A stretch of 38,697 nt of DNA from Paramacrobiotus richtersi. Taxonomy: Eukaryota > Tardigrada > Eutardigrada > Parachela > Macrobiotidae. The position numbers were made by a program, and so were the translations under genes. Below, in pieces: positions 11,100 to 22,720 of this stretch. The stretch covers positions 1-38,697 of the forward strand of contig JAQGAU010000135.1 of NCBI GenBank assembly GCA_034698045.1, given 5' to 3'. The stretch's first letter is position 1. The number at the start of each line of letters is the position of its first letter. The notes below the pieces were generated by a model that ran no database searches, was not told where the DNA came from, and saw nothing but the letters and a program-made list of their open reading frames with translations.

Positions 11100-14000
11100 C
11101 AAATGCATCATATACTGTTCCGAGCACGCGCTGCATCATTGCAACACCGCCAGCAGATGCAACGGCATTGGCAAATGTTGCCATATTTGCATAGAACAAA
11201 CCAAATCCCGGTCCATGAAATGATTCCAAAAGCAATATCCACCAGTAGTTTTCTTTCAGTAGAAAATATCCAATATAACGAATACAGAAAGAGGAGTCTG
11301 TCTTAGAGGCGAGTGCCGCAATCATTGCACCGTGATAGCCTATCCGCGCAATGATCCAGATGGACAGGAATAACATGAACGGTGCTCCACCAAAACACTC
11401 GGCCAACTGAGTCAGTCCCATCAACAGCTTGACAGACTTCGCGTCTGTTCAATATAAATAAACAGAAAGGTGTACAAAACTCCCGTGACCACCCCCACCA
11501 AGAACGTCCCGATGCTGCAACAAGAAAATCGTTAGGATGGATAAACACTTTCGGTGTAGGGAACTATCCAGTAGTCAAAATCAATCGATTTTAAATTTAA
11601 AATCCAAATATACAAAGACACAAGATTCATTGGAAATTAAAGGCACATTTTCCTACCAAAATAAGCAATAAATTCCTGAATTACGTTCACTGTAAATTAG
11701 CGTAAATTTTTTTCCCACCCACAAAAACCAAATAGACAATCGATCTCTAAATTATCTGGTGCTTTTCAGCAAAGAAATAAATGTCAGCTTTGTAAAGTGT
11801 ATTTTCAGACCAAGCCTTAGATCTCAAGTTTTTCTCTCCGTTTAAAACTGACTGAATGTAACTAAACTTCAAAACTAATAAGTTTCAAAAAAGATACTCA
11901 CCTGAAAATGATGAATTCGCCATCTCCAAAAAATTTCAGGACGTTGTTCAGGACTTGTGTAGATCGAATAGTTTCCGAAGGTTTAAGGAATAACGCTGTA
12001 GTAACGGCTAGTCCAATCAGAATAATATATCCATAAAATACCGGCGCATAGTCTTCTTCTATCCTGTAATCCTTCACTGAATTCGAGAACTCATCCAAAA
12101 GAAATCCTACCACGACAGCTGCCGATGCGCATCCCAAACTGCCAAATGCCCGTTGCATCCATAGGATACCGGCTTCTTTTTGCTGACTAATCAGATCAAA
12201 AGCCACAGAATCACTGATGGAGTAGGTGACTGCATATCCCACTCGGGATATGGTTAGAACGATTAACAACAACCAGAACTGAAAACGAAAACCGCAGTCC
12301 ATAACCGGTTCCGTGCATGTTGACCTATTTTGTCCTGCAAAACCATCGAAAATGGAGAAAAAAAGGAGAAGCAGCAAACTGTTTTAAAATGTCGAAAATC
12401 TGAGGAAATAACATACCTCCGTAGGATAAATCCACAAGAAACGTGCCTGCGCTTTGTTCTGCAGTTCCAGTCTCGTTAGTCACGTTCATGATGAAGTCAT
12501 GATGAAGTCTATCGGCATAGGCTGTCGGCTGATGTTTACGCTTGAAAAAAACATAGTCAGGATCCTTAAAAAAGCACTGCACGAGCTTGGATGTAGCTTC
12601 GCCGCAGAAGATTGTGCTGTTCGCATTGTCGATATGAATGGTAGAGAATTGCTGGTTACACGTCAACTGGAGCAGATGCGAACTGATTACCACCGGAACA
12701 GGGGGTAAGTGACAAACAACAAAGGTGAAAACGGCTTGAATTGTCAGGGAAACGACCAGGACCAAACGGTGAGCATTCAGTTTATCGGCAACGATTCCTC
12801 CGATCGGTTTCGACAGCAGCCCAACAAATGGCAAAATTCCGTAAATCACGCCAACTTCACTTTCGTTGAATCCCAGATGAAACATAAACAACGGCAAATA
12901 CGGCACAATGCATGCTAGCCCTAAAACAGAACGCTTACGTCAATATCCAGGAGATTATTACTGATAGGCAAAATACAGATCTATTTCGTAAGTCTGCACT
13001 ATAGAATGCTGTTGTAATGACAAGCAATCTAATTAAAACAATTAATACATCAGTCACTGTAATCGCCGAAGCCCGTACTCTATTTATTCATGTAATTTTG
13101 TAATAATAATAGTAATTACAATAAAATTATTTTTATTGTCTCTACATCCCACCAATTCCAGCAGTGCCATAATAGTGCTTTAACTATTTTTATTGCCATA
13201 ATTTTACTGCTACAATTATCCAGCACGGTAATAGTACTTTAACCATTTCTATTGCTATGATATTACCATTTTATTGCTACGGTATTTTATTTATATATAC
13301 GCTTTGGGGTTTTGGTATTAAAAATTTACAGCTCTCGGTTCTAGCAATTCTGCGCTGTTTACGAAGCATCTTTCGTTTGGATAAAACGCTGTTTTTTCCT
13401 GCAAGATCCTGAGATGGATCCCGAAAGATTACTGTAAGTGACTCAAATAGAAACTGGCTCGCATTACGGTGGATGCCCGCGAGAACCGAACTAAAAAAAT
13501 AAACACCAAACTGTTTCCTTAAAAGAAAAAAAAACAATTTCTCCGTATCTTCCGGAGTAATCCTACTACCGCCAGGGAAAATTTAGTTACTCAAGACCAG
13601 ATATCACATTCCTGCCGCTTGCAGCTGTACTAAATCCCAATTTGACGCAGATTCTGGAAGACCATCCAATGCAAGCATTTATCATGTGTCATAATAGACC
13701 GAATACAAAAGCAGTGTTCCTTAATCCCTATCCCACTGTTCTCATGCAAGCCCTTTTAAGCCTAACTGCCAGCTAAGTAATCTCATGATCATATTCCACT
13801 TCCCTGAATAACACGGCACGTGATGGAAAATGTCAAATTATTCTCTGCTTTTTATAATTTCCCCACTATTTTTTTATATTTTAAAAAGCAAAACCCGCCA
13901 TAAAACTCAGAGTAAATATGTGTAAACATGAAATAACATACCAATATATAATTTTAGGAATTGTCTGCATACAAACTAAGAAAAATACAAATCACAATTT

Positions 14001-14386
14001 ACTGTTACCGCTTTTTTTTCTCTTGCGAAGTAAATGCGACCGTGAAAAATTCACATACCAATTAACGCATATAATCGCAAATTAATACGTAGCAGATCAT
14101 AAAACCTCGTCAGAAGTTTGGCTTATTTTTGGAAAAAAAAAAAAAATAAGATATTTTTTTATAAAACTCACTTATTTTTTGACTTAAACCATTACTGTGA
14201 CTCTTAAAACCAAAACCAAGGCCGACGGCGATCATTTGTTTCGGCTCTTATCACACTCGTGTAGACAAAAGACCAGACAGCGGAAAGTAAACAACGTTAC
14301 AACTGCATAACCCAGACTGACTCACCTCTAAGGTAGTTGAAAAAGAACACTTTGAAGGGAATGAGGGCTTTGTTGATGTGCATCAT
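11100..14386 (-). CDS. MFSD6-like major facilitator transporter gene carried in the Polinton
   Basis: Four coding blocks on the minus strand are recognisable: 14326-14386, 12417-12920, 11902-12334 and 11100-11514, with a 1.4-kb first intron. The start reads MMHINKALIPFKVFFFNYLR, spliced in phase to LACIVPYLPLFMFHLGF and GVIYGILPFVGLLSKPIGG, then ADKL. These are TM1, TM2 and the D(K/R) loop of the MFSD6 branch of the major facilitator superfamily (multi-pass membrane transporters). A glycosylatable Cys-containing extracellular loop follows, as in MFSD6 proteins. Later TM segments include CFGGAPFMLFLSIWII and GPGFGLFYANMATFAN. The last one or two TM segments and a stop exon were not found, and the frame seems broken about once. 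The gene is probably a decaying copy of a host gene picked up as cargo. The family call rests on motif memory. Confidence 0.7.
13158..13283. repeat. two-copy tandem repeat, period about 62 bp
   Basis: The segment starting CCAGCAGTGCCATAATAGTG at 13158 is repeated in diverged form from 13220 (CCAGCACGGTAATAGTAC), inside the first intron of the MFSD6-like gene. Confidence 0.6.
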
Positions 14387-15712
14387 CTTGGCCAGAGAAC
14401 AACAAACATATCCCCCAGAACATCAGCAGGAGCAAAATCTGATTCTGGTCCTTTCCAGTCAGACTTATCAGAAAACCGAAAGCAGAAGGACTGCTGCAAC
14501 TCTGATCAATGAACTCCGGTGCAGATTAATCGCTGTCATATTAATCGCTCGAAAACCACACTTCACTGATTATACTTCTGCTTTCGCAATCATGGCGCGA
14601 ATGTCCTCATGAAAATATAGCAACAAACAATAATTCATCTGTGATTGCTATTTGTCAGCAAAGAGGGCTGATTACAGTGTATGAAAACATGCTCAGCACT
14701 CCGTAGATACTAGGCAGAGTGCGTTTTCACGAAAAATATTTCGCAAACAGGGTGCACCCGGCATGGCCTATGGTATAGTCTATAAGCCGTGGCGGGGGTA
14801 CCCTGTTTGCGAAATATGTTTCGCACTCGGCCGCAAAAACTCGGAATGAAAACGCACTCGGCCTACTACAGTAACATTCCAATACGTAGCAACCTTTCGA
14901 GCACATTTTTTAACTGACTTGTAAGTTACTGAACATTTATCCAGGGAAACTCGTGTGGCGTGGCTAAAGTATGAGACGCTACGCACCGCCTGCCAATCTT
15001 TTTGGTGAATAAATGAGTCATCCGCGCGAGCGAAGTGACGGACCAATGACAGTCGTTCATTTCAGTTTTGTTAAACTCAATTATAACTTATGTGTTTTTT
15101 TCGAATTTTTATTTTTAGGCTATAACTCCATGCTTTCGACTGTGACCTATCAGCTTTAATCACGGTTTTTTTTCTCCAGTTTACTAGCTGTTTATTAGCT
15201 GCCGATGTGCAGCACAGTTTTCGACATATTGTGATTAAAACAGACTAGTAACAACTTATTACCAAGTGTGCTTATTGGTAACAAGTGCTTCCGGTAACAA
15301 TTTATTTGTATAATTTATTCATATAATCTTTCCGGTTCCCGTTTGTCTGAATGTAGTCACAGGTCATATTTCTACCCTTCTATATAGTCTTTTCATTTAA
15401 ACGCTATTTTTCGAAAATAGCGTTTTCAAAGAGCAATATAATGGAACTGCTGAACTTCTGCAGTCACCAGCCATTATCATAAAAAAAACTGGATAAACAA
15501 ACATACTTCACGGATTAACTGTATTTCGTAAGCGTATTTTTTCGACAAAATTCCGCTAATAATGCCGAAACTCGGGTTTAAGTACCCACATACAGTATGT
15601 AACAGCCAAGTGTAGGAAAAAAAGTTTACAGGCTGTGACGACCCTGTTTTTTTTTACCGCTTTCCGAACATTGTGAAGGTGATGTCTAAATTAGTTTTAA
15701 CTTTTTTTTTCA
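14387..15712. other. Polinton interior non-coding with a MITE
   Basis: No gene is recognised. The proximal part may be the promoter of the MFSD6-like gene. A hairpin element is described separately at 14711-14865. The expected Polinton integrase and capsid genes are not visible here. Confidence 0.35.
14711..14865. mobile_element. MITE-like hairpin element, about 155 bp
   Basis: The outer arms TAGGC(A/C)GAGTGCGTTTTCA are inverted at the two ends, and an inner pair around TTTCGCAAACAGGGT (14739-14752 and 14802-14816) also pairs. The whole could fold back on itself. It has no coding potential and no clear target duplication. Confidence 0.55.
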
Positions 15713-15966
15713 GCGCAGCTGACTACAGTAAGCCACTAATCGTTCGGTTAAACGCGCTCGTGGAAAAGTTTACGAAAGCGGAAGAGACCGGAGAACTTAT
15801 TTCAAAGGGTATAAGTCACCCTTCTGATGAGTGTTATTTTAAAAAATTCCGCTTAATTTATAATATGACAAAACCCATAAAAACTTTTCATGTTATAGGC
15901 AGTAAAATGAATGGGCAACTGCTTACAGCAGGACTTGCGTCGGTTGCTAGATGGCGATGGACCTGA
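15713..15966 (+). other. possible orphan exon
   Basis: A long pyrimidine tract ending in CAG (to about 15714) is followed by an open frame of about 84 codons: ADYSKPLIVRLNALVEKFTK, then EETGELISKGISHPSDECYF, ending in TGA at 15964-15966. It has amphipathic-helix character and reads like a 3' terminal exon, but no matching upstream exon or family was recognised. It may be chance or a relic. Confidence 0.25.
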
Positions 15967-15981
15967 CACGATAAGCATTTT

Positions 15982-16288
15982 TGACCCGGAGTTACGAATA
16001 AATACGCGTTACATATCAATACGATCTTCTAAATCTGGTCAGTATTGTGAATTTTCTCGAAAAAAATACGAAACTTAAACTGGGAAGTTCGCTTAACATA
16101 GCTGTCTACGAGAATCGGGCTGATCGTAATCTTCGCAGGCGCTATGTTTAGCCAACCTAAACTTTGAAAATTCATTACTTTTCACTGATTATGTTTGATA
16201 TTTTTTTTTAAAAAAATTGCCCCATACTGACCAGATTTAGTAGATCGTATTGATATGAAACGCGTATTTATTTGTGACTCCGGGTCAG
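15982..16288. repeat. fold-back inverted repeat, about 307 bp
   Basis: Arms 15982-16045 and 16224-16288 are reverse complements over about 64 bp with roughly five mismatches (sharing TGACCCGGAG and ATATCAATACGATCT). Weaker pairing continues inward (CTTAACATAGC with GCTATGTTTAG). A transcript would form a long hairpin. It is probably a MITE. Confidence 0.75.
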
Positions 16289-16589
16289 AAGTGTTTTACT
16301 TGTTAGTCAAAATTAACGGTTTGCTCTCTCAAAGCGAATGTAAGTAGCTAGAAATGTAAGAATCTACAGACAGAGATACGTCGAACTTCCACTTCATATA
16401 ATCAGTTAAACGCAGCGTTTCTTCGTTGCAAATTAACTATACTAATCTGAACGGAAATACGAAAGAACATGATTTTAATGTTAAATTTTATTTGCTGCTT
16501 TTAACTAAAATGCGAAATATGAGCTGTCGAATATAATACGAAAATCAGTTTCGAGTTCGAGATAATTATGACATTTCGGGAAAAATATA

Positions 16590-17075
16590 ATGGCCTGCTA
16601 TAGTAAATCAGCATCAAAAACGCGAGACAGAAATCCAACACTTTGCTGAATTCTTTAGACGGAAATATGGCGCGATACTGAATTTAATAGGCTAAATTTA
16701 GCAAAATGTGAATTTTTTAAATATCGTACTTTACAAAACAGTATTTTTTTTTCAGAACGGAAAAAAGCCTGTGTGACGGTTTATCAGTAGCGGTATGCTA
16801 TTAAAATTGAAAATGCAAATTAGAAATCTGACACGCTGTTTGATTTTTACAAAAAAACGCGATTTTTGAGCAGTCGGATTTAACGAAAAGTTTTTTTTAA
16901 AACTCAAGATTCAAACATTTTAATGAAATCTAGTGGTCTGCTATAGTAAATCAGTATCAGAAATGCATGACAAAATGTGATACGATGTTGATTTTCTTAG
17001 ACGGAAATATGACGCAATGCTGAATTAAGCAGATTGAATCCAGCCAAATCGCAAAATTTACGATGTAAGCATTTA
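16590..17075 (+). repeat. diverged repeats with about 340-bp spacing
   Basis: CTGCTATAGTAAATCAG at 16597 recurs at 16937. Each is followed about 70 bases on by TTAGACGGAAATATG(A/G)CGC, showing two copies of a longer unit. A weaker start (GGCTATAGTAGACCAG) occurs near 17105. No coding content. Confidence 0.6.
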
Positions 17076-17184
17076 AGGGTCGTCTGTGAGTGATATGCGT
17101 TAAGAGGCTATAGTAGACCAGTTCTATCAGCTTTTCGTTTGGTTTGTCTGAGCGATACGTTGGAATGTTGGCATGGAATATTAC

Positions 17185-18095
17185 CATAGTGGCTTATATC
17201 TAAGGGTGGGGTTGGTTCCCGTAAAATTGGCTTGGAAAAGCAGCACGACGAAATTGTGAGTGCAAAAGTAAGCAGTACGTTGAAAGGACCAGCACGATGG
17301 TGGTCCAAAAGAGGAACAAACACACACACGAGAGCCATAAAGTGCTACGGTACTTTATGGCAAAACCACACAGCCTGGCATGTGCTGTAGCACATGCAGA
17401 AACGAAAACCCGCATACGGGGCCAAGCACAGACACCGAATGATGGCGAGCTCGATGCAATCGAGTCCAGCCAGCAGAAACGCACATGCTCTGTGGCATAC
17501 CACACAGCGCAAAGACACACCTCCAGCTATAGCGCAGAGACACAGACGCAGAGAGAACACACACAGAGCAGGCAGACAAACACAGACACCGCCATGAGCA
17601 ACAGCGTATACCGCTGTCACAACGTCATCAGACGGACTGACGTATGATGACGAACTCGGTACGTCGTAAAGATTCCGTATCAGTGGCCCACCGCACACGG
17701 GAAGCGAGAGAGCAAAATTTAGTATTGGCTGCTTTGCGTTGCCACACCCACAGATGGAACGGTACGCAACACTCGACGTGTGCGATACGAATAGCCAACG
17801 GCAAAAGCTAAAAATCTTTGTCCTCTACCTAAAAGAACTACAGAACCAGAAAACCAGTTTATCTAATTTACCAAAGATGCGGATTAATACGCTAAAGTAA
17901 TTTCAATTTTTCAATTGTACAAAAAGCCAGACACGTGCTGAGAGACAAGAAAGTAACAAGCAGCAACGCATGGCAAAATCGAACCATAGCTCTGGTATGG
18001 CAACTAGCGAGGCGAGGGGTTACCTTTGTGGCTCCGGCCCTTTCAGGCCGTACTTTTATATGAACCAACCCCACCCTTAGATATAAGCCACTGTG
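17185..18095. mobile_element. 911-bp non-autonomous TIR element nested in the Polinton
   Basis: The left end CATAGTGGCTTATATC and right end CACAGTGGCTTATATC (inverted) extend to about 33-bp inverted repeats with one or two mismatches, both continuing TAAGGGTGGGGTTGGTTC. Flanking direct repeats ATATTAC (7 bp; 17178-17184 and 18096-18102) look like a target duplication. CA...TG ends and a 7-8-bp duplication fit a hAT-like origin but do not prove it. The interior has a CA/GA-rich asymmetric block (17310-17600) and no transposase. Confidence 0.7.
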
Positions 18096-18102
18096 ATATT
18101 AC

Positions 18103-18431
18103 TACAAAATCAATCCTAAAAGATGTTCTAACAGCCAGTGAGCAAGGGCTTTGTCCTGCTGTAAGTGCCTTTGATAAAGCTTTTGGTTTGAGCGATGAAA
18201 TAATGTTCCTACTAATAGTGAAGTATGGTAAGTCGATGTGCTGGAAAGCTAGCCAATCATGATGTAGTGATAACAAAAACGGAAGTTAATCGAAAATAAG
18301 CACTTTTTATTGGAAATGTTAAATAAATATTGATTAAAACAACAATTTGCTAGAAGACAGATACACAGACACAAATATCCAATTAACAAAGCAGACGTAT
18401 CAGGAAAAACAATGCAGTATGCTGATGTCGA
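18103..18431. other. 3' flank of the polymerase gene
   Basis: Short AT-rich stretch between the nested TIR element and the stop codon of the polymerase. No gene recognised. Confidence 0.35.
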
Positions 18432-21400
18432 TTATTGCGAGCAGAAACCGTATGGCACAGTTTTCCAGTTTTCGACAATACGACGCTTATCATACGTCAT
18501 CTTGAACTTCTTGCACATGTCAATTTCAACGAGTGAAAACTTCCGTTTAATGCGCTTAATTAAATGGGAATACTGCACATCAAGAACCTCATCGGTGCCT
18601 AACATGTTTAACATATTTTCAAAATTGATGACCTTTTGGGTGTTTCCGTTGATGGTGAATCCTTTGACTTTAACGACGTTCTTGAAGTCGCTAGTCTGGT
18701 ATGCATAGGACTTTGGGCCTAAAAAAAATGAATTTACCTTTACAAAAAATAATTTCAGTCAAAACAAAATTCATACAAACGTACCAAGAGAAACAAATTC
18801 TCGAATAAATACACCAGGCTTTAGTTCGTCAGTCAACTCTCCTAGGAAGTTTCCAGTAGTGGGGGCCTTTTCACCGTCGCGATGTATAAAAATAATTGAG
18901 TCGGTATCAAAGTACAAAAGGTCCTGCTGCACTTGCTCCATGTACCCGTATAAATGTAGGCGCGCCCAGCAAGTTGTAAACCTTTGAACGAAGACATTTG
19001 ACAGCCAAAATAAATCTTATAATACAGAGCATACTCACGCTGCTGCCACGACACTGGTATGAGGATTCGGTTCCACAAACCCTTCCTCCATCCGGTAGGT
19101 GACCTGAATGACGTCATCATTCATGAGTTCAAAGGAAGAGACGTGGTGTTTACCGGACAGCAACATATCGTAAAATTCCTCGACTGTAGTGACGTGCTTG
19201 GTGGTCGGTTTGTTATCTTGCATCCCCAGGCGGCCCCAGAAACTGTTAAGGCACAGTTTAGCCAGTGCGCGAAGGCCCGGGTTCTCAGCGATCTTCTCGG
19301 GTTCCAGGTCGATTCCTTCTTTGTCCTTGTAGTTTTGGAGGAACTCAGCTTTTTCTTCATTGGTGGTGACTTCAACCGGCCAACCGCTTGCTTCCGTTTT
19401 GATTTTCAAGAAGGTGTCCACGTACTGCTGGAAGAATCGATCCTGCCAATCTGGAAAGTCCCAGACTTCAATGAGTCGTACCATAGCATAACCACGGTCG
19501 AGGGCGGCCATAACTTCGGGAGAACACCAGGTCCCCACCAGGGTTCGTTCCGCGTTAGTGTGCTGGCAACGGGTCTTCTGTTGAGTCTCTACACAAGTCC
19601 GGCAAAGAGGGAAAGTCAACTTGCCGTTGCTTCGATAGGGCAGCACTGGAAGGTACAAGTCTGGAGGCGGAAGAATTTCGCAGAGGAAGATCCCGAAGTA
19701 CTGTCGAGCATCTTTGAAGTCCTTCGTTATAATAGTCGGGTGTCCAACGGGATACCGTTTCGTCTTGTTGACGTACGGGTACTCGCTGCAGACGTCATAG
19801 TAGCGGATCTTTTCACCTGGTCCGACTGCGTGATGCAGACGCGTGGCGTTGGTGCGTCCTCCGTAGAAGGCGTTACGAGGGTTAATGGGTTCGTGCACCA
19901 CGACACCTTGAATAAAACTTTGAAAGTCGGCGTCAGTCTTGCAGCGCTCGTCGTATTCGTGTTCCCAGATGACCTCGACACAATGTCCCTGGTCCTTCAA
20001 GAACTTTTCACGGCGGAGGGTTTCGGTGTAGATGTCATTCATAGGAAGATTACGAAACGGGTGTAGAGTCTCTGGATTCGTGCATGTCGGACAACCGTGG
20101 AACCTGGTTGAAAAATACAAATCTAGAAGGCTCACAGGGTGCAAAACAAGTTCCAAAACTTACCAACAGTTCGGTTCCAGTTCTCCGGTCGATTAAAGCG
20201 GTAGGGGAAAGTTCCTTTGCTAATACCTTGTAGTCCAAAGGTTGCGGGCCATTTGGCCAGGCTTTGAGGGTTGTAGTTCAGGCTGTCACGGAAGTGGATC
20301 TGCAGCTCTTCAACTTCCAAGGACACGATCTTGCCACCGTTCATCACAGTCCGAGGATTAATGCCGTTGTGCAATAGCCATTTAAAAATGGGGTACCCGT
20401 CAAATCCCTGTAAAGTTAGGGTACTGTGAAAAAGGTCACATGCTGAATTTGTATGAATACCCGAAAATTGTGCGCAATAATATAATATCCTCTATGCTTT
20501 TCCTGGAAAAGGAATCTGCACAACAAATCCGTGATGTCCGCACCAATGGGCTCGTCGTTATCCGGGAACTGAAATTCTTCCCCATCATCATACTGGACAA
20601 TCTGCCACACAGACAAGAGTTGTGGAATGCAAGAAAAACTTTGACAAAAACATTTTAACTCACCGCCAGATTTGGCACGAGTTCCCTGTACTCGTTGACG
20701 AACGTTTCGAAGTCGAAGTACATAAACTTGGCGTGCAGCGACCGGTTTTTCTCAGCTTCCGTTAGCTTGTGGTTTTTCATGTAGCATTTATGGCCACCAG
20801 AAGGGACGAACAGGTAGCAAAACTTGCATAGAACTTACCCGCAGACGTGCACATTGCGGTAGTCGCGATTGAGCATAGATACGGTGTGCTTACATTTTAA
20901 ACAAAAGAAAACAGACCCACACAATGGTTTGCGGTTATTCCCAAGACCATGTCTACCATTATCGCTTACAGTGGGGCCAAGTTTGTGTGCATCAAAACAG
21001 GCTTGACCCAAGAACTCTCTGTTACAATCTGCACACTTAACAATAGTTCCCTTATCTTGTTCGCAGTTATTGCGGAAACAGAGCCCGCAGGTCATTTCGC
21101 AGTAATGGTCTTTACGGTTATTATAACCCTTGTCGCACTTAAAGCACCAGTAGCTGCGCTCAAACCATGCCGGAAAGGAAGTTATGACGTCAAAATAGCA
21201 ATTGTGATTTAAGAGTAAAATTCTTTTATTTTTATTTTGACCTTTAAAAACTATGCTGGTTAAATGCTCAACGCTGACCACAATGATTTGATAATCAGGC
21301 AGAACCTACATAAACCGTACGTTAGCGGGATTCTTCCAAGGTCTACGAGTTTTTGACTTACCCCTTCGAAGGCTGGAAGATCCTGGATTGTGTACTCGCG

Positions 21401-22153
21401 GATGGGAAGTCCTGCTTGTGCAATGAGCGATTTTGCTTCTTTCGTCTGAGCTTTTTTACGCAGGGTCAGTTTTCGGCAAAGGTCAGCATCTCCATCAGCA
21501 TGAGCTTTGGCAATGACAATTGCCCGAGCCATACAAATCGAATCGCCTTGGTTTCTGACTCGAATAATACACTGTTTTTGTTTCAGCTTGGCTTTCAGCA
21601 TGTCCGGAACATCCTTTAAACACTGACCGGAAGGAATCTTTGTATACTGGACGCAGACGAAAAAGGACTCGTTAAGAGAGAACTCCTCGTAGGAATTGAG
21701 AACTCGCATAACTTCTGCCATCCAACGATCCAGCGTGACTTGTGATTTGGGAAGCGGAGGAGTCCAGATGGGATAGCGGAGGGACTCTTGTTCCAGGCGA
21801 ATACGGACAATGGATTCTTCGGGAACATCCCGCAGGACGTTGTCCAGCACTTCTTGTAGGATGGCAGCGATCGCTACAGGAACAATAGCGCGATCCAGAT
21901 GCTCCAGGTCTCGAACGGTAACGCGATAGTTTTCAAAGGTCAGCCCATATTTTGCGGAATAACGGCGAGAATCTGGGACAACGTTGACAAGGTCACCAAT
22001 GTTATCCGGCAGGCCAGCCCCGGCTTGCACAATCCAGTTGGGGTCATCGGTAGGCAGATCGACAATTTCTGGATCCTCATAGACCCAGTCATCTTGTCCA
22101 GCAACATAAGCCATGGCTTCCAACATCTCTGGATCAAACTCGTAGTCAGTCAT
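18432..22153 (-). CDS. Polinton protein-primed family B DNA polymerase, multi-exon
   Basis: The gene starts MTDYEFDPEMLEAMAYVAGQ at 22153 and runs through about eight exons to a stop at 18432. In order it shows an N-terminal region without known domain, a Cys-rich zinc-binding segment (CFKCDKGYNN ... CGLC ... CADCNREF) typical of Polinton and adintovirus polymerases, and exonuclease motifs YFDFETFV (about 20720) and IIAHN (about 20460). Polymerase motif A is DVCSEYPYVN (about 19780), motif B KLCLNSFWGRLG (about 19240), and motif C YFDTDS (about 18905). These enzymes replicate linear DNA from a terminal protein. In the parts read, motifs and frames look whole. The intron content is notable for this family. 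It is the strongest evidence for the element's class. Confidence 0.85.
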
Positions 22154-22720
22154 GGTGAGAGCACAATGTTACCGAACGCTGAGAGAAAACGAACTCGAAT
22201 GACAATCATCACCAGCCGAGTGCGAGATTTCCGCCCGCGCGTCCGAAAAACAAATCGGTCAGCGTGTTTCTCCCTGCGTGCGGCAAATTAGAACGTATCC
22301 GAAAAAGCACTCACGTTGACAAAATGTGTTCCAAAAAAACATCTTATTTACAAAACGTGTTCTGTACAGAACGCTTTAATAAGTACAAATGCCTTTCAAG
22401 GCGTCTCCATTTTGATTTGTGTTTCAGACAATACCACTGGTCATACACACCAGATGGGTGGAGCAAAAGAATGATGTCATACATTAGTGCTGTGTGCAAC
22501 AAATGCAAATTGACTAAAATTGTGACGTCAAACGTAGCGATGATATCATTATGACATCATATCACGTTTTGGTCACACCCATCACATCGGGTTCAACCAA
22601 TTCCGTGCCCTGGAACACAAATATCAGCGCCCACAAGGAACTCAAAATGTGTTTTTGAACTAGCACTTGTCTCCTTCGAACATCACTCAACAATCAGTTG
22701 TCGTTTTTACTTACAAAAGA
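22154..22720. promoter_or_regulatory. divergent intergenic region between polymerase and 255-aa ORF
   Basis: The 567 bp separating two divergent starts probably hold both promoters. A CRE-like palindrome TGACGTCA lies at 22523-22530, and a cluster of TGATGTCAT/ATGACATCAT half-sites lies at 22470-22565. I see no clear TATA box. The regulatory role is inferred. Confidence 0.35.

Noticed and set aside
17297-17698. Overlapping frames of 106-117 codons on both strands
   Set aside because: They arise from CA/GA-biased low-complexity sequence inside the 911-bp TIR element, with no domain or splice support.
19059-20066. 335-codon open frame on the plus strand
   Set aside because: It is the antisense shadow of the polymerase palm exon, which carries motifs A and B in the minus frame.
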